Notes: generated by a model from the letters alone, not told the origin. A stretch of 64,000 bases of DNA from Lichenostomus cassidix (GCA_008360975.2 CM039181.1:2836380-2900379); one strand, 5' to 3'. Numbered from the stretch's first letter, positions 52,201 through 62,203 are shown. Made by a program: numbers and translations.

Positions 52201-55200
52201 AGCTGGTCGTGCTCAGCATCCACAGGAGGGCTCTGGGGAGTACCTGCTGGCCCAAAAAGGAAAGGAGAGCTACTACACACAGTAGCTCAGGTCACAGCAG
52301 TGCAAAACCTGAGTGCACTGTGAACATGGAATTACAGCATTCAGCTTGAAAGGGATCTCACTAATTCAGTGTACAGTTGCCTAGGTCAGTGTTAAAAAAC
52401 ACCTATGCAGGACACCTTCTTCAGTCTCACTCTGCAAATCTGCCTCTCCCCTTTCCTCATACAGAGAGATGCAAGTTCCACATGCTCACTCTGCCCACAG
52501 ATGCACAAGGAGAGGATGCCTGAACTTACCTTCCTTGTCAGATCCCTGCTGAAGGGTCAGAAGAAAGTTCTGCAAACCAGCCAGCTTCTGGTTCTCCTTG
52601 TTGGTCTTCACAGCTGAGGCAGGGCCTCCATATCGCTCCACAAACCCAAAAAGCTGCCAAGCAAAAGCCAGAAAGACTAAGACTACCACCAGCAGGAATC
52701 AGACAAGATGAAGTTTCTAAGTAGGTGTTCACAAACCAGCCCAATCAGAATATATCAGAATGTCCCACTGCCTTTTCTCCACCCACTGAACCAAAAGCAA
52801 AACAAGTCTCTGATATTTGTCCTTCCAGTGCAATGCAGCTTACTTTTCTGGCAGATTTGAGGGAAGCAGCACAGGATTGACACCCACTGGAATGCCATGG
52901 TAAACCACATTGTATGTTTCCTTTTTGGATTAGCAAAAATTAATCTGCCCATATAGTGCCTTTTACAGGAACCATCTTGCTTGCAGAGCAGGGTGGAGAA
53001 GACAACCTCCCACCCCAGCTGCTGCATCTTCCACCTCAAACTCCACGTGGGAAACAGCACTGAACACTGCTGACCATGAAACCACAGGGGAAGTACCTTC
53101 CTGCTGATGAGGCTCTTCTCACAGTACCGCTGAACCTGTGGGAGGAAGGCAGGAAGGTGAACTGGCATTCAGCACCTCTTCTCCCATCCTGCTGCCCTTG
53201 ATCTCTGTCCAGCAGGGCTGTCACCTGCTGTGCTTTTGGGGAGAGGTGCACAGCTCTTTGTTGGCACTGCCTGCAGGACAAGTTTATTACAAAGGCATTC
53301 CAGAGTGGAAACAGTGTTACGGTTCTATGTTTGGAGGTTCAAGGGGGGAGTGAGGTTACTGGAGCAGTAAAATTCTTGCATCCTCAGCCCTTACAGTGTA
53401 GCTTTGCCTACACCCAGAAAGCACATTCTGCCATGTGGGCTTTGGCTCTACTTCCAGCTCTCACACACACTCCAAATAACCTCAAATAAGTCACTACCAC
53501 CTGTGCCCTGACAGACAACATTTGCATTACCTTGAAGAGGTTGATATTGTCAATCTGGCTCTGAAATAGAAAGTCATTGATGGATTTTAGCACTGTCCCT
53601 GAAAAAAAAAAAAAGAGGGAAAAGGGGAAAAGAAATTATTAGCTGTTGGGCCTGCTTCCTTTCCTGCCCACACCCATGTCCCTGACTCATAGCTGCATAC
53701 CCCAGGAGCTCACTCCAGCCTCACCTGTTTGGGAAACTGCCTGACATCCAGGATTCTGGTTCACATTACCTGAAAAGCATGAAACCAATTCATGGAAGGC
53801 TTGAATCTGTCTCAGAATTAAGCAAGAAACTAAAGACTGATAAGTACCATGCACAAAAACCCCAAGAAATAACTACACATCTGCAAAACAGATGTAGCTA
53901 TACAGACAAACATCAGCTCCCACTCAGTTTTAGTTTGCTCTGCAGAGTAGCCTTACCTCCCAGTGTGGCCACAAACCGCTCCAGTAAATACAGAATCTGC
54001 TTTATGTACATCAAGTTCTTTGCCTTCAAACGTTTTCTGCGAAAAATAAAACACATTTAGACCCAAGAACATCTTCAGGGACTAACACAAGCAGCTGAGC
54101 TGCAGAAACAAGGACATGAACTCTTCCTCATTTTGGAGAGACAGGAACTAAGATTTCTTCCAAGTTCACTCTCCCTGTTTGTGACAGGGCACAGTCCTCT
54201 GGATATTGTGCCCTAAGTCATCCCAAAGCACTTACCCATGCTCCCCACACTGTTCCTATCATTGCACTTCTCCTTGCTTATTAATTACAGTTTATTACAA
54301 TCTCAGTGATGCCTCAAGTCCCTGTTGCAATAATGCTCCACAAATTCAAAGTTATTAGCATTGAGCACAACAATCAGGGATGGCAAGATGCAGAGCCTAA
54401 ACCCACATACAGCTTCCTCCTCCTCAGAGCTTCCTGCCTCTACCATAATGCCAATCAGCACATGAAAGACTAAGGTCCAGCACAGACATGAAAGACTGAA
54501 TCTTTTGAAACTCTGCATCACAAAGGAGAAGTGATTAGAGGGAGATATTGGGAAAGGAACTGAGTGTATAAGGGGAAAACAGAATCCTCAGGACATCCCC
54601 TTCTTGCTGCTTAATACCAGCCCTAGGAGTCTGACTTGGATTCTAGACAGGGATAATGAAACAAGTGTCTTTTCATCTGCAGAACTCTAAATGCAGGAAC
54701 TTTCCACTGGGGAAAAGCAAGAAAGACCCTGCAGCCACTAGACAAGCCACAGCATTCAGAGCCTGCCTGTGCTGGGCTGTTTTCCCCCAAGATCCTCACC
54801 TGTATCGCTCCATGTACTGCGACAGCTGGGAGTGGGCACAGCACAGCTACACAACAAAAAGCAGAAGCTTTGTTACAAAGCAGACAAGAAAGGTCACTGT
54901 GCTGCAAGCAGAGCTCCCTCTCCTCTCCCAGGCCAGGCTGTGACTCACCTGAGAGCCGCTGACCTCGGCGCTGTGGATACAGGTGATGGTGTCTATGAGG
55001 TTGTGAGCCTCGTCAATGATCACTACCTGGTCCTTCAGCTTGATCCCAGCAGCATTCCTGGTAGGCTCATGCAGAAGCATCTGATAGGGCAGCACCACCA
55101 GCTGCAGAAGCACACACTGCCCTGATTGATCTGCCCTGAGTGATCTACAATCACTCATTAACAGCCCATGTCAGAGGGCCTTGCAGAATTCAGCCAAGTG

Positions 55201-58200
55201 AGTTACTCTTATTATGGGAAAGGGAGGAAAAAAGCCAGGAGCACATGCTTGAGAGGGGCACTGGGATGAAAGCTGAAACATTAGGCTCCAATTGCATATG
55301 GGCTCAGGTTACCTTCAAAATCTCCTTTGGAGCATTGAAAGCATGTCTTCAGAGAGAAGAAGAATGGTGTAAGAGCTAAGGGTACACCTGTGTGTCAGTA
55401 CTGCCTCACATTGAATCTTTCAAATATTTCAAAATGCTGAGACATACAGCATCCCTACAAACTTCTGATGGGAATTTTCATTTTTTTTTGCTTTCTGAGC
55501 AAAACTACAGCTGACAGAAACACAGCCTGTTTCCAGACTCCCCCAATATTAAGTAACAGTACTAGAGGAAGCAGTCAATCAGTTCATTCTTAGAGAGCCT
55601 GGCATTGATTCTACTCAAACTGTTTACACTTTACCTGGGCAGCAGGGATGGCAAATCGACTCCCATAATATGGACAGGCTTTGGTCTCCCTTCCCAAGGA
55701 CACCAACTGCTCAATATCCTTCACTTCCACCAGAACTTCATCACGGAGAAACTGCATTTGCTCGTAGGAATAAAATGGGCACACAGCGCGACTCACGCGC
55801 TTCTTCTTCCCCTCGTTCTCCTCATCACTCTTCTTTTCTAACAGCAGAAGTCAAAAGAAAGCAATGAGCAACACACACAACAGCCCAGAACAACCACTTT
55901 GCAGAACTTCATGAAAGCATGTTTTGTCACGTGTATTCCTGACATATCACCTATTTAAAATTATTCAGCAGTAACATTTCAACCTCCACAGTGGACATTA
56001 CTCCAGTTAGATTTATCCATGTTAGATAGACATGTTAGTTAGATTTAACTAACTAGCAGTTAAATGTTAGATTTAGCATGTGACATCTTCCAACATTTCT
56101 AGTGCTGAGTAAACAAACACAAGTATCTTTTCAGAGCAGAAGTCCTGACCAACTGAAGACACTCAGAAAATTCATCCTGATCTCAGCCTAGGCTGGAGAT
56201 CAAGAAAAGTAAAAGCACCAAGGATTCCTGTTCCTCCAACCTGTCACTTCCAAGCTCCTACCACTCTTGCTAGAACTGACTGGCAGTGCCCACTGTCTCC
56301 ACACTCCCATGACAGCTTTATCAGGAATTGTTTCCCCAGGCTGGGAGTGTTCCTACCATGTTTGTTCTTTTGCATCTCCATGCAGCGGTCATTGATGAGC
56401 TGGAGAGCACCCAGGCGTCGCACCTCCTCATTCACACACAGGTTCTGGCACGTGCAAAGAGAGGGAGAGGAAGGGGTTAATTCAGAACTGAATGCCCCAT
56501 GTGGACCCTCTGCTGTAAAACAAAAGATTTCTTTAAAGCAATCTCAGGCTAGATTTCAAAAACGAAAAGTCTATCAGTAAGATATTGTGCAAATTAACTG
56601 CTACAAACATGCTCAAAACCCAGAAACTTAGGAGAAGAAAAAATGAGAAAAAGAGGGCTCACTGCTACACAACAGCTTCTAAAAAATGCTGCCAGAAATA
56701 CTACTTTACCAAGAGGAGCACCTTCTCAGTGACTCTGATATCTGTAAAACTCCGTATCAGAAAAGGTAAAACAGATTCTTGCATTTACATCAAAGGGCAA
56801 ATGACCAAAACGGAGTTCACAGAAAAATGTACATCACACAGATCTGCCTTGCAACCCATGCCTGCTTCAGTTTTTCAACAGGACACTCAGTCAATCCCTG
56901 AGATGACCTCTGTGGCATCACATCCACACACCTCCTGGCAATGTGCCCTGTGTCCCTTCAGAACACCACCACGTACCTGCCTGGACCCCAAGGAGACCAG
57001 ACGAGTGTCTTTGCCAAAAGGACTTTTCTGCACCTCGCGCACAAACTGGGCCAGCTGGGAGTGAGTGCGGCTGCAGTAGTAGATCTGCAGGGAGGAAGAA
57101 CAAGGGAAGACAAGAAGAACATGGAAACCAATCCCCTACCCATGACCAATCCTTCACAAGCACTTCAACAGGGCTCACCTTGCTCAAGCCTTCAAAAACA
57201 CAAAGGAAAGCACAAGTTTGAGTGCCACCTTAGAACTGCATTTGCCTTTGTTTCTATTTAATTTTCCAAGGTCTCAATAAAAACAGGGACTCGCCATGGG
57301 AGAGTAATAAAAAACTATTTATTGCAGGGTGCTTTTACTGCAAGCCATGGTAAAAATTAAGCAGTGCCAGCACAGCAAGCTGCTTAGGAAGGCAGTGTAG
57401 TCCAGAAAGAGATGAGCACAGCAGAACTAGTTGTCTTTATCAACAAACCTGGCAGGTTTTGGATGCTGGTTCCTAAATCCTGCTGTACTGGCTGACTGTT
57501 GGAAAGGTGCAAGGAAGCCATAATTCTGCTCACTCCTACACTATTCTATGAAGTGGCACTATTTACTTTCCTCATCTCACCTTAGTCACATGCTCCTCTT
57601 CCAAATCATCGTCATCTTCTTCCAGCCTACGAGAACAGAAAGCTCAAACAGTTTCCTCTCAGCAGACCACTGACAGGAAAAATCAAATGATGCTCCACTA
57701 CAACAGTGAGGTTTCAAGACAGATGATTTAAGTCATCTCAAGAAGAGCCTCGGATCTCAACTCAGGTGGTAAAAAAAAAATCAGCTTTGTAAGAATAGTG
57801 TAAATGTGCAAAATAAAGTCAAGCCTTTCTCTTTAAAAGAAAAATCGCTTCCGGGCCTAGCTTTTTGCAAGTTCAAGATTTTTTCTTTCTACTGATTCAG
57901 GGGCTTCTAAGCCCCAGGCACAAGCTAATCAGTGCTATGCTATTCTTTGGTGAGATTATTTATTTATTTTTGTAAAGCTTTCTCTTTAGAAGCAATTTAC
58001 CACCCTCCAGCTATTGCATAAAGAAAGACTTCAGGAAAGCATTCAGCTGCCATAAAGTTCCTCAAAGGCAACAGCAGTTTAATGTTTGATAAACTAAGTA
58101 TAAATGAAGTAGTTAAGTGCTCTTCAATTTTTAAGGCAGAAGGTTCTGTCTAGACACTAATTAGTAAATTTGTATTTTAAAGGCATTTGACTTTTGTGCT

Positions 58201-60636
58201 AAAGTACGGTTTCTGGCTTTCTGAATAAAGCAAATACATGAGAGGGAAAAGTGTGCATGGGGTTTTCATGCCAAAGCTGTCTTCAGAAATGTCAACATCT
58301 CTGCTTTAGAGCATCAAAAGATGCCAGCGCTAATCTGCAGGACTGACAGCTTCCTCTGATGTCCTGAGCTCCATTCTGCTTTTCTAATGCAAGGAACTTG
58401 ATCTCCAGTCATTCACTCAGCATCCAGAGGCATTCTTTGGAAAACTGGGTGTGGATAAAGGCAGGAGACTGCCACATGTTTTAAAATGCACTTTCTCAAA
58501 AAGCACTTCAAGTCACTCAGATCAGTCTAACAAAACCTTAAAAAAACCAAACCAAACCAAATAAAATCCCCAAACAACCAATTAATAAAACTACATTTAG
58601 CACCACCATCACTACTTTATACTGTTTGAAAAGGTAAGAAACACTTTCTAATAAAATCTGTACAATACCTTTAATCATGGCAAGAAAAAATTAGACAGAA
58701 AATGTTCCCTTAGCATGGAATCCCCTCAGACCCTGTCCTTACCCAGACACCACTTTCTTTTCATCATCACTCTCATATTCAGCAAGAATCAGCTCCTCCT
58801 CAGTGTGATCCAGCTGGTCTAGACCTTCCTCTCCAGCTCCCTGGGAAAGAGCCTCCTTGCTGAGCTGAAGAAGGCGCTTTGCCTCATCCTCCTCACATCT
58901 CTGAAAGCAACACAAGAGCACAGTATTTCCCCTTACAGACAGAGGGTAGCACAGGGGTTGTTTTATGGCATGGACAGATCACAACACAGCACAGCCCCTC
59001 ACAGAAGGGGTTTTTTCTTCCACTTGTTTGCCATTCTTTACTATTTCTGTCATATCCTTTTGACAGGAATTGACCAAAACATTACACAGCACTTGGAGCA
59101 CACTAGAAATGAACAGACTGGCAGCCTAATAAATCTATTTGGGGACCTGAACCGAGTATTTCTGGGAAGTTTGACTCATATCACCAAAAAGCATAAAGAG
59201 TATAGAGGCCAGTTCACACACCTAAATAACAGGAAAATATATTGGTGAACTTTGATATAGTTTTTATTTCAGAAGTACAGAGTGTTCACACATGCTCACA
59301 AAACAGAGATCTTTCCAAAAAAACTCCTCCAAGTTTTAAAGCCTTTAGAAGAAAAGCAGGGGGCCAGAAGGCAATCAGAACACACATCATTTCTGCCCAC
59401 ACACACAAACACTGTCACAGGAAATTATTGATGCACAAATTGTTTTTCACATTTTAAAAGAAAATCTAACAAAAATTTTTGGATGACCAATTTCAGAAAC
59501 CTCTTGCAAAGAGCTCCTCAAACAGGTGGGTTGGAAAAACCAGTGTGAAGTCACACATAAAGGTAACCAAAACAGCAAGTTCTGATCTCTGTGGAATAAC
59601 TCACCTTCCTCTTGGCTGCGTATTTTAACTGCACATTATGGCGAATTTTCTCAAGACGATCTTCTCGCTTCTTCCTTCTGATCTGCTCTTCCTACAATAA
59701 AGGGACAGTGAAGGCAGGATGAAGTGTATTTAGTCCTCAATCCCTGGTATGCTCTGGGCATAGAAAAAGACTGACAGAAACAAAATTTCCAGTACACCAT
59801 CCTCTTCTCTGGGAGTGCTTGCCTACTGAGCTCAAAGCTCAAATCCGCATAATTTCTTGTCTTGGGCAACCTGCAGGTAAAGGCACACCACTTAACTAGA
59901 TTCACGTGTTTTCCACTCATCACCCAGGACACAGGAACAGTTTGCCCAAAGGAATGGAGTCTCCTTTACCCAGGTGAAGTCTCCTTTCTGGATATCCCAA
60001 CAGGCCTCCTGGGCTGCGGGCACCGCGCTGCAGGGACTGTGCCGGAGCAGGGAGGCTGTTCAGGGTCCCTTCCACCCCCAGCCCTCCCTCCTTCCCTCCT
60101 TCCTTCCCCCCTCCTCATCCCACACGACCTCTTCCCCACCTTCAGCCTGTCCACCTTGTCCCGCTCCTCCTTCTTCTGCACGAAGGCCGTGACCCAGTCG
60201 GGCTCCCCGGCCGTGTGGGCTCCGCCGGGCCCGTCCTGCCCGGGGCTCGGCCCGTCCTGCCCGCGGCTCGGCCCGTCCTGCCCGCGGCTCGGCCCGTCCT
60301 GCCCGGGGCTCGGCCCGTCCTCGGCCAGCAGCCGAGCCTCCTCCTGCCGCCGCTGCTCCTCCCAGTCCCGCAGCCACGACAGAGCCCCGCAGATGAGGCT
60401 CAGCGATTTGCCCTGCCGCGGAAAGCCAAGGAGGTGAGCACTGCCGCCGCCCCGCCGCCCCGCCCGGCCCGGCCGCGCCGCCGCCTCACCGTGCCCGTGG
60501 GGCTCTCGAAGATGCCGACCCGGCCGGCCTGCAGCGCCTCGTAGAGCGCCCGCATGAACTGCTCCTGGATGCCGTATGGGGTGTAGGGGAAGGGGAAGCG
60601 GCTCGGCGGCTCGCTGCTCTCCATCCTTCCCTCCAT
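46206..60636 (-). CDS. DDX11: ATP-dependent DNA helicase DDX11 (ChlR1), complete coding region in 26 exons
   Basis: XPD-family Fe-S DNA helicase (5' to 3') acting in fork stability and sister-chromatid cohesion; human loss causes Warsaw breakage syndrome. All 26 exons have GT/AG borders and join in frame to 2757 nt, about 918 residues. Visible: Q-motif region [14 protein letters not shown] (14-27); Walker A SPTGTGKS (45-52, split by intron 1); a 4 x 7-residue repeat (82-109); EYE motif (210-212), a reported Timeless-binding site; motif Ia [13 protein letters not shown] (from 239); Fe-S cysteines 276, 294, 322, 357; DEAH (400-403); AGGTMQP (motif III); CFFPSYEY (IV); [12 protein letters not shown] (V); QSIGRAIRHQ (VI, from 855). 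Start: ATG at 60636 or, in frame, 60624 with a stronger context; an in-frame ATG at 60690 is also open. The introns are short, unlike those of WASHC1. It runs tail to tail with WASHC1. Confidence 0.96.
46355..46509 (-). CDS. DDX11: DDX11 coding exon 25 (motif VI)
   Basis: Codes [19 protein letters not shown], then [17 protein letters not shown] and [10 protein letters not shown]. Arg859 and Arg862 are the motif VI arginines. Donor gtcaga. Confidence 0.96.
46683..46758 (-). CDS. DDX11: DDX11 coding exon 24
   Basis: Codes [18 protein letters not shown] then KAVNQSI. The motif VI Gly is split with the next exon. Donor gtaatt. Confidence 0.94.
47310..47394 (-). CDS. DDX11: DDX11 coding exon 23
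   Basis: Codes [18 protein letters not shown] then [10 protein letters not shown]. Acceptor tgcag, donor gtaaga. Confidence 0.95.
47800..47900 (-). CDS. DDX11: DDX11 coding exon 22 (motif V)
   Basis: Codes [16 protein letters not shown] then [17 protein letters not shown]. Donor gtaagg. Confidence 0.96.
48056..48124 (-). CDS. DDX11: DDX11 coding exon 21
   Basis: Codes [18 protein letters not shown] then AKCIK; 23 codons. It sits after the longest DDX11 intron (1.8 kb). Confidence 0.94.
49950..50099 (-). CDS. DDX11: DDX11 coding exon 20 (motif IV)
   Basis: Codes [38 protein letters not shown] and [10 protein letters not shown]; 50 codons, phase 0. Start of the second helicase lobe. Confidence 0.96.
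50647..50750 (-). CDS. DDX11: DDX11 coding exon 19
   Basis: Codes [19 protein letters not shown] then [15 protein letters not shown]. Donor gtcagt. Confidence 0.95.
51127..51199 (-). CDS. DDX11: DDX11 coding exon 18
   Basis: Codes [15 protein letters not shown] then PARVVEFSC. Donor gtgagt. Confidence 0.95.
51550..51662 (-). CDS. DDX11: DDX11 coding exon 17 (motif III)
   Basis: Codes [18 protein letters not shown], then [17 protein letters not shown]. Donor gtgagg. Confidence 0.95.
52109..52243 (-). CDS. DDX11: DDX11 coding exon 16 (tandem acceptor)
   Basis: Codes [14 protein letters not shown], then [17 protein letters not shown] and DGRVILNRQ. The acceptor reads ccag-cag, a NAGNAG; the upstream choice (exon start 52246) adds one Ala in frame. 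Confidence 0.93.
52530..52653 (-). CDS. DDX11: DDX11 coding exon 15
   Basis: Codes [19 protein letters not shown], then [18 protein letters not shown]. Acceptor ggcag, donor gtaagt. Confidence 0.94.
53097..53135 (-). CDS. DDX11: DDX11 coding exon 14
   Basis: A 39-nt exon coding [13 protein letters not shown], phase 0 at both ends. Skipping it would keep the frame. Confidence 0.93.
53531..53598 (-). CDS. DDX11: DDX11 coding exon 13
   Basis: Codes [16 protein letters not shown] then NINLFK. Acceptor follows a poly-T tract; donor gtaatg. Confidence 0.94.
53725..53769 (-). CDS. DDX11: DDX11 coding exon 12
   Basis: A 45-nt exon coding [14 protein letters not shown], aligned with human NIKQNPNTQSLSQT. 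Acceptor ttcag, donor gtgagg. Confidence 0.9.
53957..54036 (-). CDS. DDX11: DDX11 coding exon 11
   Basis: Codes [18 protein letters not shown] then ERFVATLG, in the arch domain region. Acceptor cgcag, donor gtaagg. Confidence 0.94.
54800..54846 (-). CDS. DDX11: DDX11 coding exon 10
   Basis: Small exon coding [15 protein letters not shown] plus two bases of Arg. Acceptor tgtag, donor gtgagg. Confidence 0.92.
54949..55101 (-). CDS. DDX11: DDX11 coding exon 9 (DEAH box)
   Basis: Codes [19 protein letters not shown] through [14 protein letters not shown] and ends SAEVSGSQ, 51 codons. Contains the Walker B DEAH motif at residues 400-403. Confidence 0.96.
55635..55837 (-). CDS. DDX11: DDX11 coding exon 8 (Fe-S cysteines 3 and 4)
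   Basis: Starts with a Lys-rich spacer ([18 protein letters not shown]), then CPFYSYEQM and [15 protein letters not shown]. Cys322 and Cys357 are 35 residues apart, as in human. The spacer is shorter than in human. Confidence 0.95.
56357..56444 (-). CDS. DDX11: DDX11 coding exon 7 (Fe-S cysteines 1 and 2)
   Basis: Codes [18 protein letters not shown] then [11 protein letters not shown]. Cys276 and Cys294 are 18 residues apart, as in the human Fe-S domain. Confidence 0.95.
56977..57084 (-). CDS. DDX11: DDX11 coding exon 6 (motif Ia)
   Basis: Codes [18 protein letters not shown] through LVSLGSRQ, 36 codons. The Arg of LGSRQ (residue 272) corresponds to human Arg263, mutated (R263Q) in Warsaw breakage syndrome; it is intact here. 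Confidence 0.95.
57581..57626 (-). CDS. DDX11: DDX11 coding exon 5
   Basis: A short acidic exon coding [15 protein letters not shown]. Acceptor cgtag, donor gtgaga. Confidence 0.93.
58743..58900 (-). CDS. DDX11: DDX11 coding exon 4 (EYE motif)
   Basis: Begins [18 protein letters not shown] and ends [15 protein letters not shown] plus two bases of Gly. AEYES matches the reported Timeless-interaction site of human DDX11. Confidence 0.94.
59605..59691 (-). CDS. DDX11: DDX11 coding exon 3
   Basis: Codes [18 protein letters not shown] then [11 protein letters not shown], 29 codons, phase 0. A basic helical linker matching the human region before the EYE motif. Confidence 0.93.
60062..60112 (+). 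repeat. C/T-rich low-complexity tract in DDX11 intron 2
   Basis: Almost pure pyrimidine, ccctccctccttccctcctt-type sequence, upstream of exon 3 in the sense of DDX11. Confidence 0.75.
60140..60412 (-). CDS. DDX11: DDX11 coding exon 2 (Walker A end and heptapeptide repeats)
   Basis: Begins [20 protein letters not shown] and ends [13 protein letters not shown], 91 codons, phase 0. Residues 82-109 are four copies of DGPSxGQ (x = P, R, R, P) coded by a 21-bp tandem repeat, where the human protein has an unrelated Ser/Glu-rich linker. Confidence 0.93.
60231..60320 (-). repeat. DDX11: 21-bp coding minisatellite in DDX11 exon 2
   Basis: Four full copies of a GC-rich 21-bp unit (plus strand ccgtcctgcccgcggctcgg plus one C), encoding the heptapeptide DGPSxGQ in DDX11. 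Confidence 0.93.
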
Positions 60637-60720
60637 CCCGCCCCGTTCAAATCGCGGCCTCCGCCTCTTCCCGTGACGCGCAGGAAGCACAACCTCCGCC
60701 CTGCCCTTCCCTTCCCCGCC
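60480..60720 (-). promoter_or_regulatory. DDX11: DDX11 promoter / CpG-rich 5' end
   Basis: A GC- and CpG-rich block spans DDX11 exon 1 and the sequence just upstream on the minus strand, with no TATA box in view. The start site probably lies between about 60640 and 60700. Confidence 0.6.
60490..60636 (-). CDS. DDX11: DDX11 coding exon 1
   Basis: Codes [14 protein letters not shown] through GIFESPTGT, ending inside the Walker A loop. Donor gtgagg from 60489; intron 1 is only 77 bp. The alternative start Met5 is at 60624. Confidence 0.9.
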
Positions 60721-61884
60721 TCCAAAACATCGCCAGTTTTCCTTTCATTCTCAGGGTTTATTTCAGCTGATCCGCAGGGTTTGGAAGACACCACTGCGCT
60801 GGTTATAGTAATCCCCAAAGGTGTGTCTGCAGAGCCCAGGGCTGAAAAATATTTGCGGTACAAACCATCACCTCCCTGCCACGATTCCTTGCCAGCACAG
60901 AGGGACAGAAAACTGCATTAGAGGGAAAAACAAACCCAAAAAACCCGTTTATTTTCCAAATAAACCCTCAGGGCTGAAAAACATTTGCAGTACAAACCAT
61001 CACCCCCCTGCCCCGATTCCCTCCCAGCACAGAGGGACAGAAAACTGCGTTAGAGGGAAAAACAAACAAAAAAAAAAGTTTTTTTTTCCAAATAAACCCT
61101 CAGGGCTGAAAAACATTTGCAGTACAAACCATCACCCCCCTGCCACGATTCCCTCCCAGCACAGAGGGACAGAAAACTGAATTAAGAGGGAAAAACAAAC
61201 GAAAAAAAAAGGTTTATTTAGGATGGAAACGCACAGCGTGTAATAAAGCATTGTGATATAGAAGAGGTTTATGTACTACGCTGTCATTAAAGGATGAAAT
61301 TTGTATGTTAATACTCTGCAAACAACAGTGACATAAAGAAGACTGGCATAAAAAGAACAACAATTGCAGTCAGTCTCTGAACCAACAGTAAAAACTCACA
61401 GGTTCACGTACAGTACTCATGTACAGGTTTGGACTAGAACATCTGGGAGCAAATCCTTTTTGGGTTAAACAATGTAAGGCCACATTTCTGTCCGTGTTTT
61501 GTTGATGCCCCAAGCTGGAAGGAGTTTCAAATGAGCAGCAGCAAATCTGGGAGAAGCTGCCACAGATTAGCAATAGACTGCCTTTCACCTGGAAATGCTT
61601 CTGCATCCATGTTTTCTGGGAACAGCCATTAGAGTTTTGTGTTACCTAGCTGTCATGAGGTAGGAATTCTTTGTCCCGTGTAAGAATTGGGAAATAGAAA
61701 GAAAAGACAAACACAGTGAAGTTCAGCTCCAAAGTTTCACTCTGAAAAGATTTAGAAATGCCTTGACAAACACTGTGTAAACTTAACTACATTCATGAAA
61801 AATAAGGGAATGCAATAAAGAGTTCCTAAGACTAACATAGTGTCCAACAAGCCAATGTTTGGAGTCAGAACCAGCCTGGAACAT
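60637..61884. other. Intergenic region between DDX11 and the zinc-finger gene
   Basis: The DDX11 promoter side is followed by three 132-bp tandem repeats and A/T-rich sequence. 61225-61884 has nothing recognisable. Confidence 0.6.
60837..61222 (+). repeat. 132-bp tandem repeat, three copies
   Basis: cagggctgaaaaa starts copies at 60837, 60969 and 61101, each followed by caaaccatcacc, gattcc, cagcacagagggacagaaaa and an A-rich stretch with ccaaataaa. Copies are near identical; the last is slightly short. Confidence 0.93.
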
Positions 61885-61890
61885 TTTATT
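61885..61890 (-). promoter_or_regulatory. Zinc-finger gene polyadenylation signal AATAAA
   Basis: The first canonical hexamer on the minus strand past the TAA, about 310 nt downstream. Confidence 0.6.
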
Positions 61891-62203
61891 TTGTATTTCA
61901 CTTTAGCTGCATTTTACAAGCCCAATTCTCCCAATTATTCTCCCACATATTCACAGTCCCCAACTTACCCTGCAGCTGGTGCTCATTCCTCAGGCTCTTG
62001 GCACTCTTCCTAAACCACCAGCACTCAGCTCTTGGGACTAACTCCCAGTTTCCAGATCCCCTGAAGTTTTTTGTGCCTCTGGGGTTAAGCACCCAGAGAT
62101 CCCGTGTCTCCAGTCAGTCTCTTCCCACCGGGGTTCTCATCACTCACCTTTTTCAAGTATCCCCAAACCCTTTCCTGCTCTGAACACCCACCCAGCTCCA
62201 GCC

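Larger units (their letters stand above)
46236..60139 (-). other. DDX11: DDX11 introns
   Basis: The largest are 48125-49949, 57627-58742, 54037-54799, 58901-59604, 46759-47309, 50100-50646, 55102-55634, 56445-56976 and 55838-56356. They hold a C/T-rich tract (60062-60112), a small palindrome near 56030-56052 and AT-rich stretches, but no clear mobile element or nested gene. Confidence 0.8.

Noticed and set aside
52325..52400. Possible reverse CR1 fragment in DDX11 intron 15
   Set aside because: Only gcttgaaagggatctc-type similarity; too short and diverged to call.
56585..57064. A 159-residue plus-strand frame
   Set aside because: Antisense to DDX11 intron 6 and exon 6; composition is not protein-like.
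60821..61180. A 119-residue repetitive frame upstream of DDX11
   Set aside because: It is the 132-bp tandem repeat translated; no initiation context or homology.
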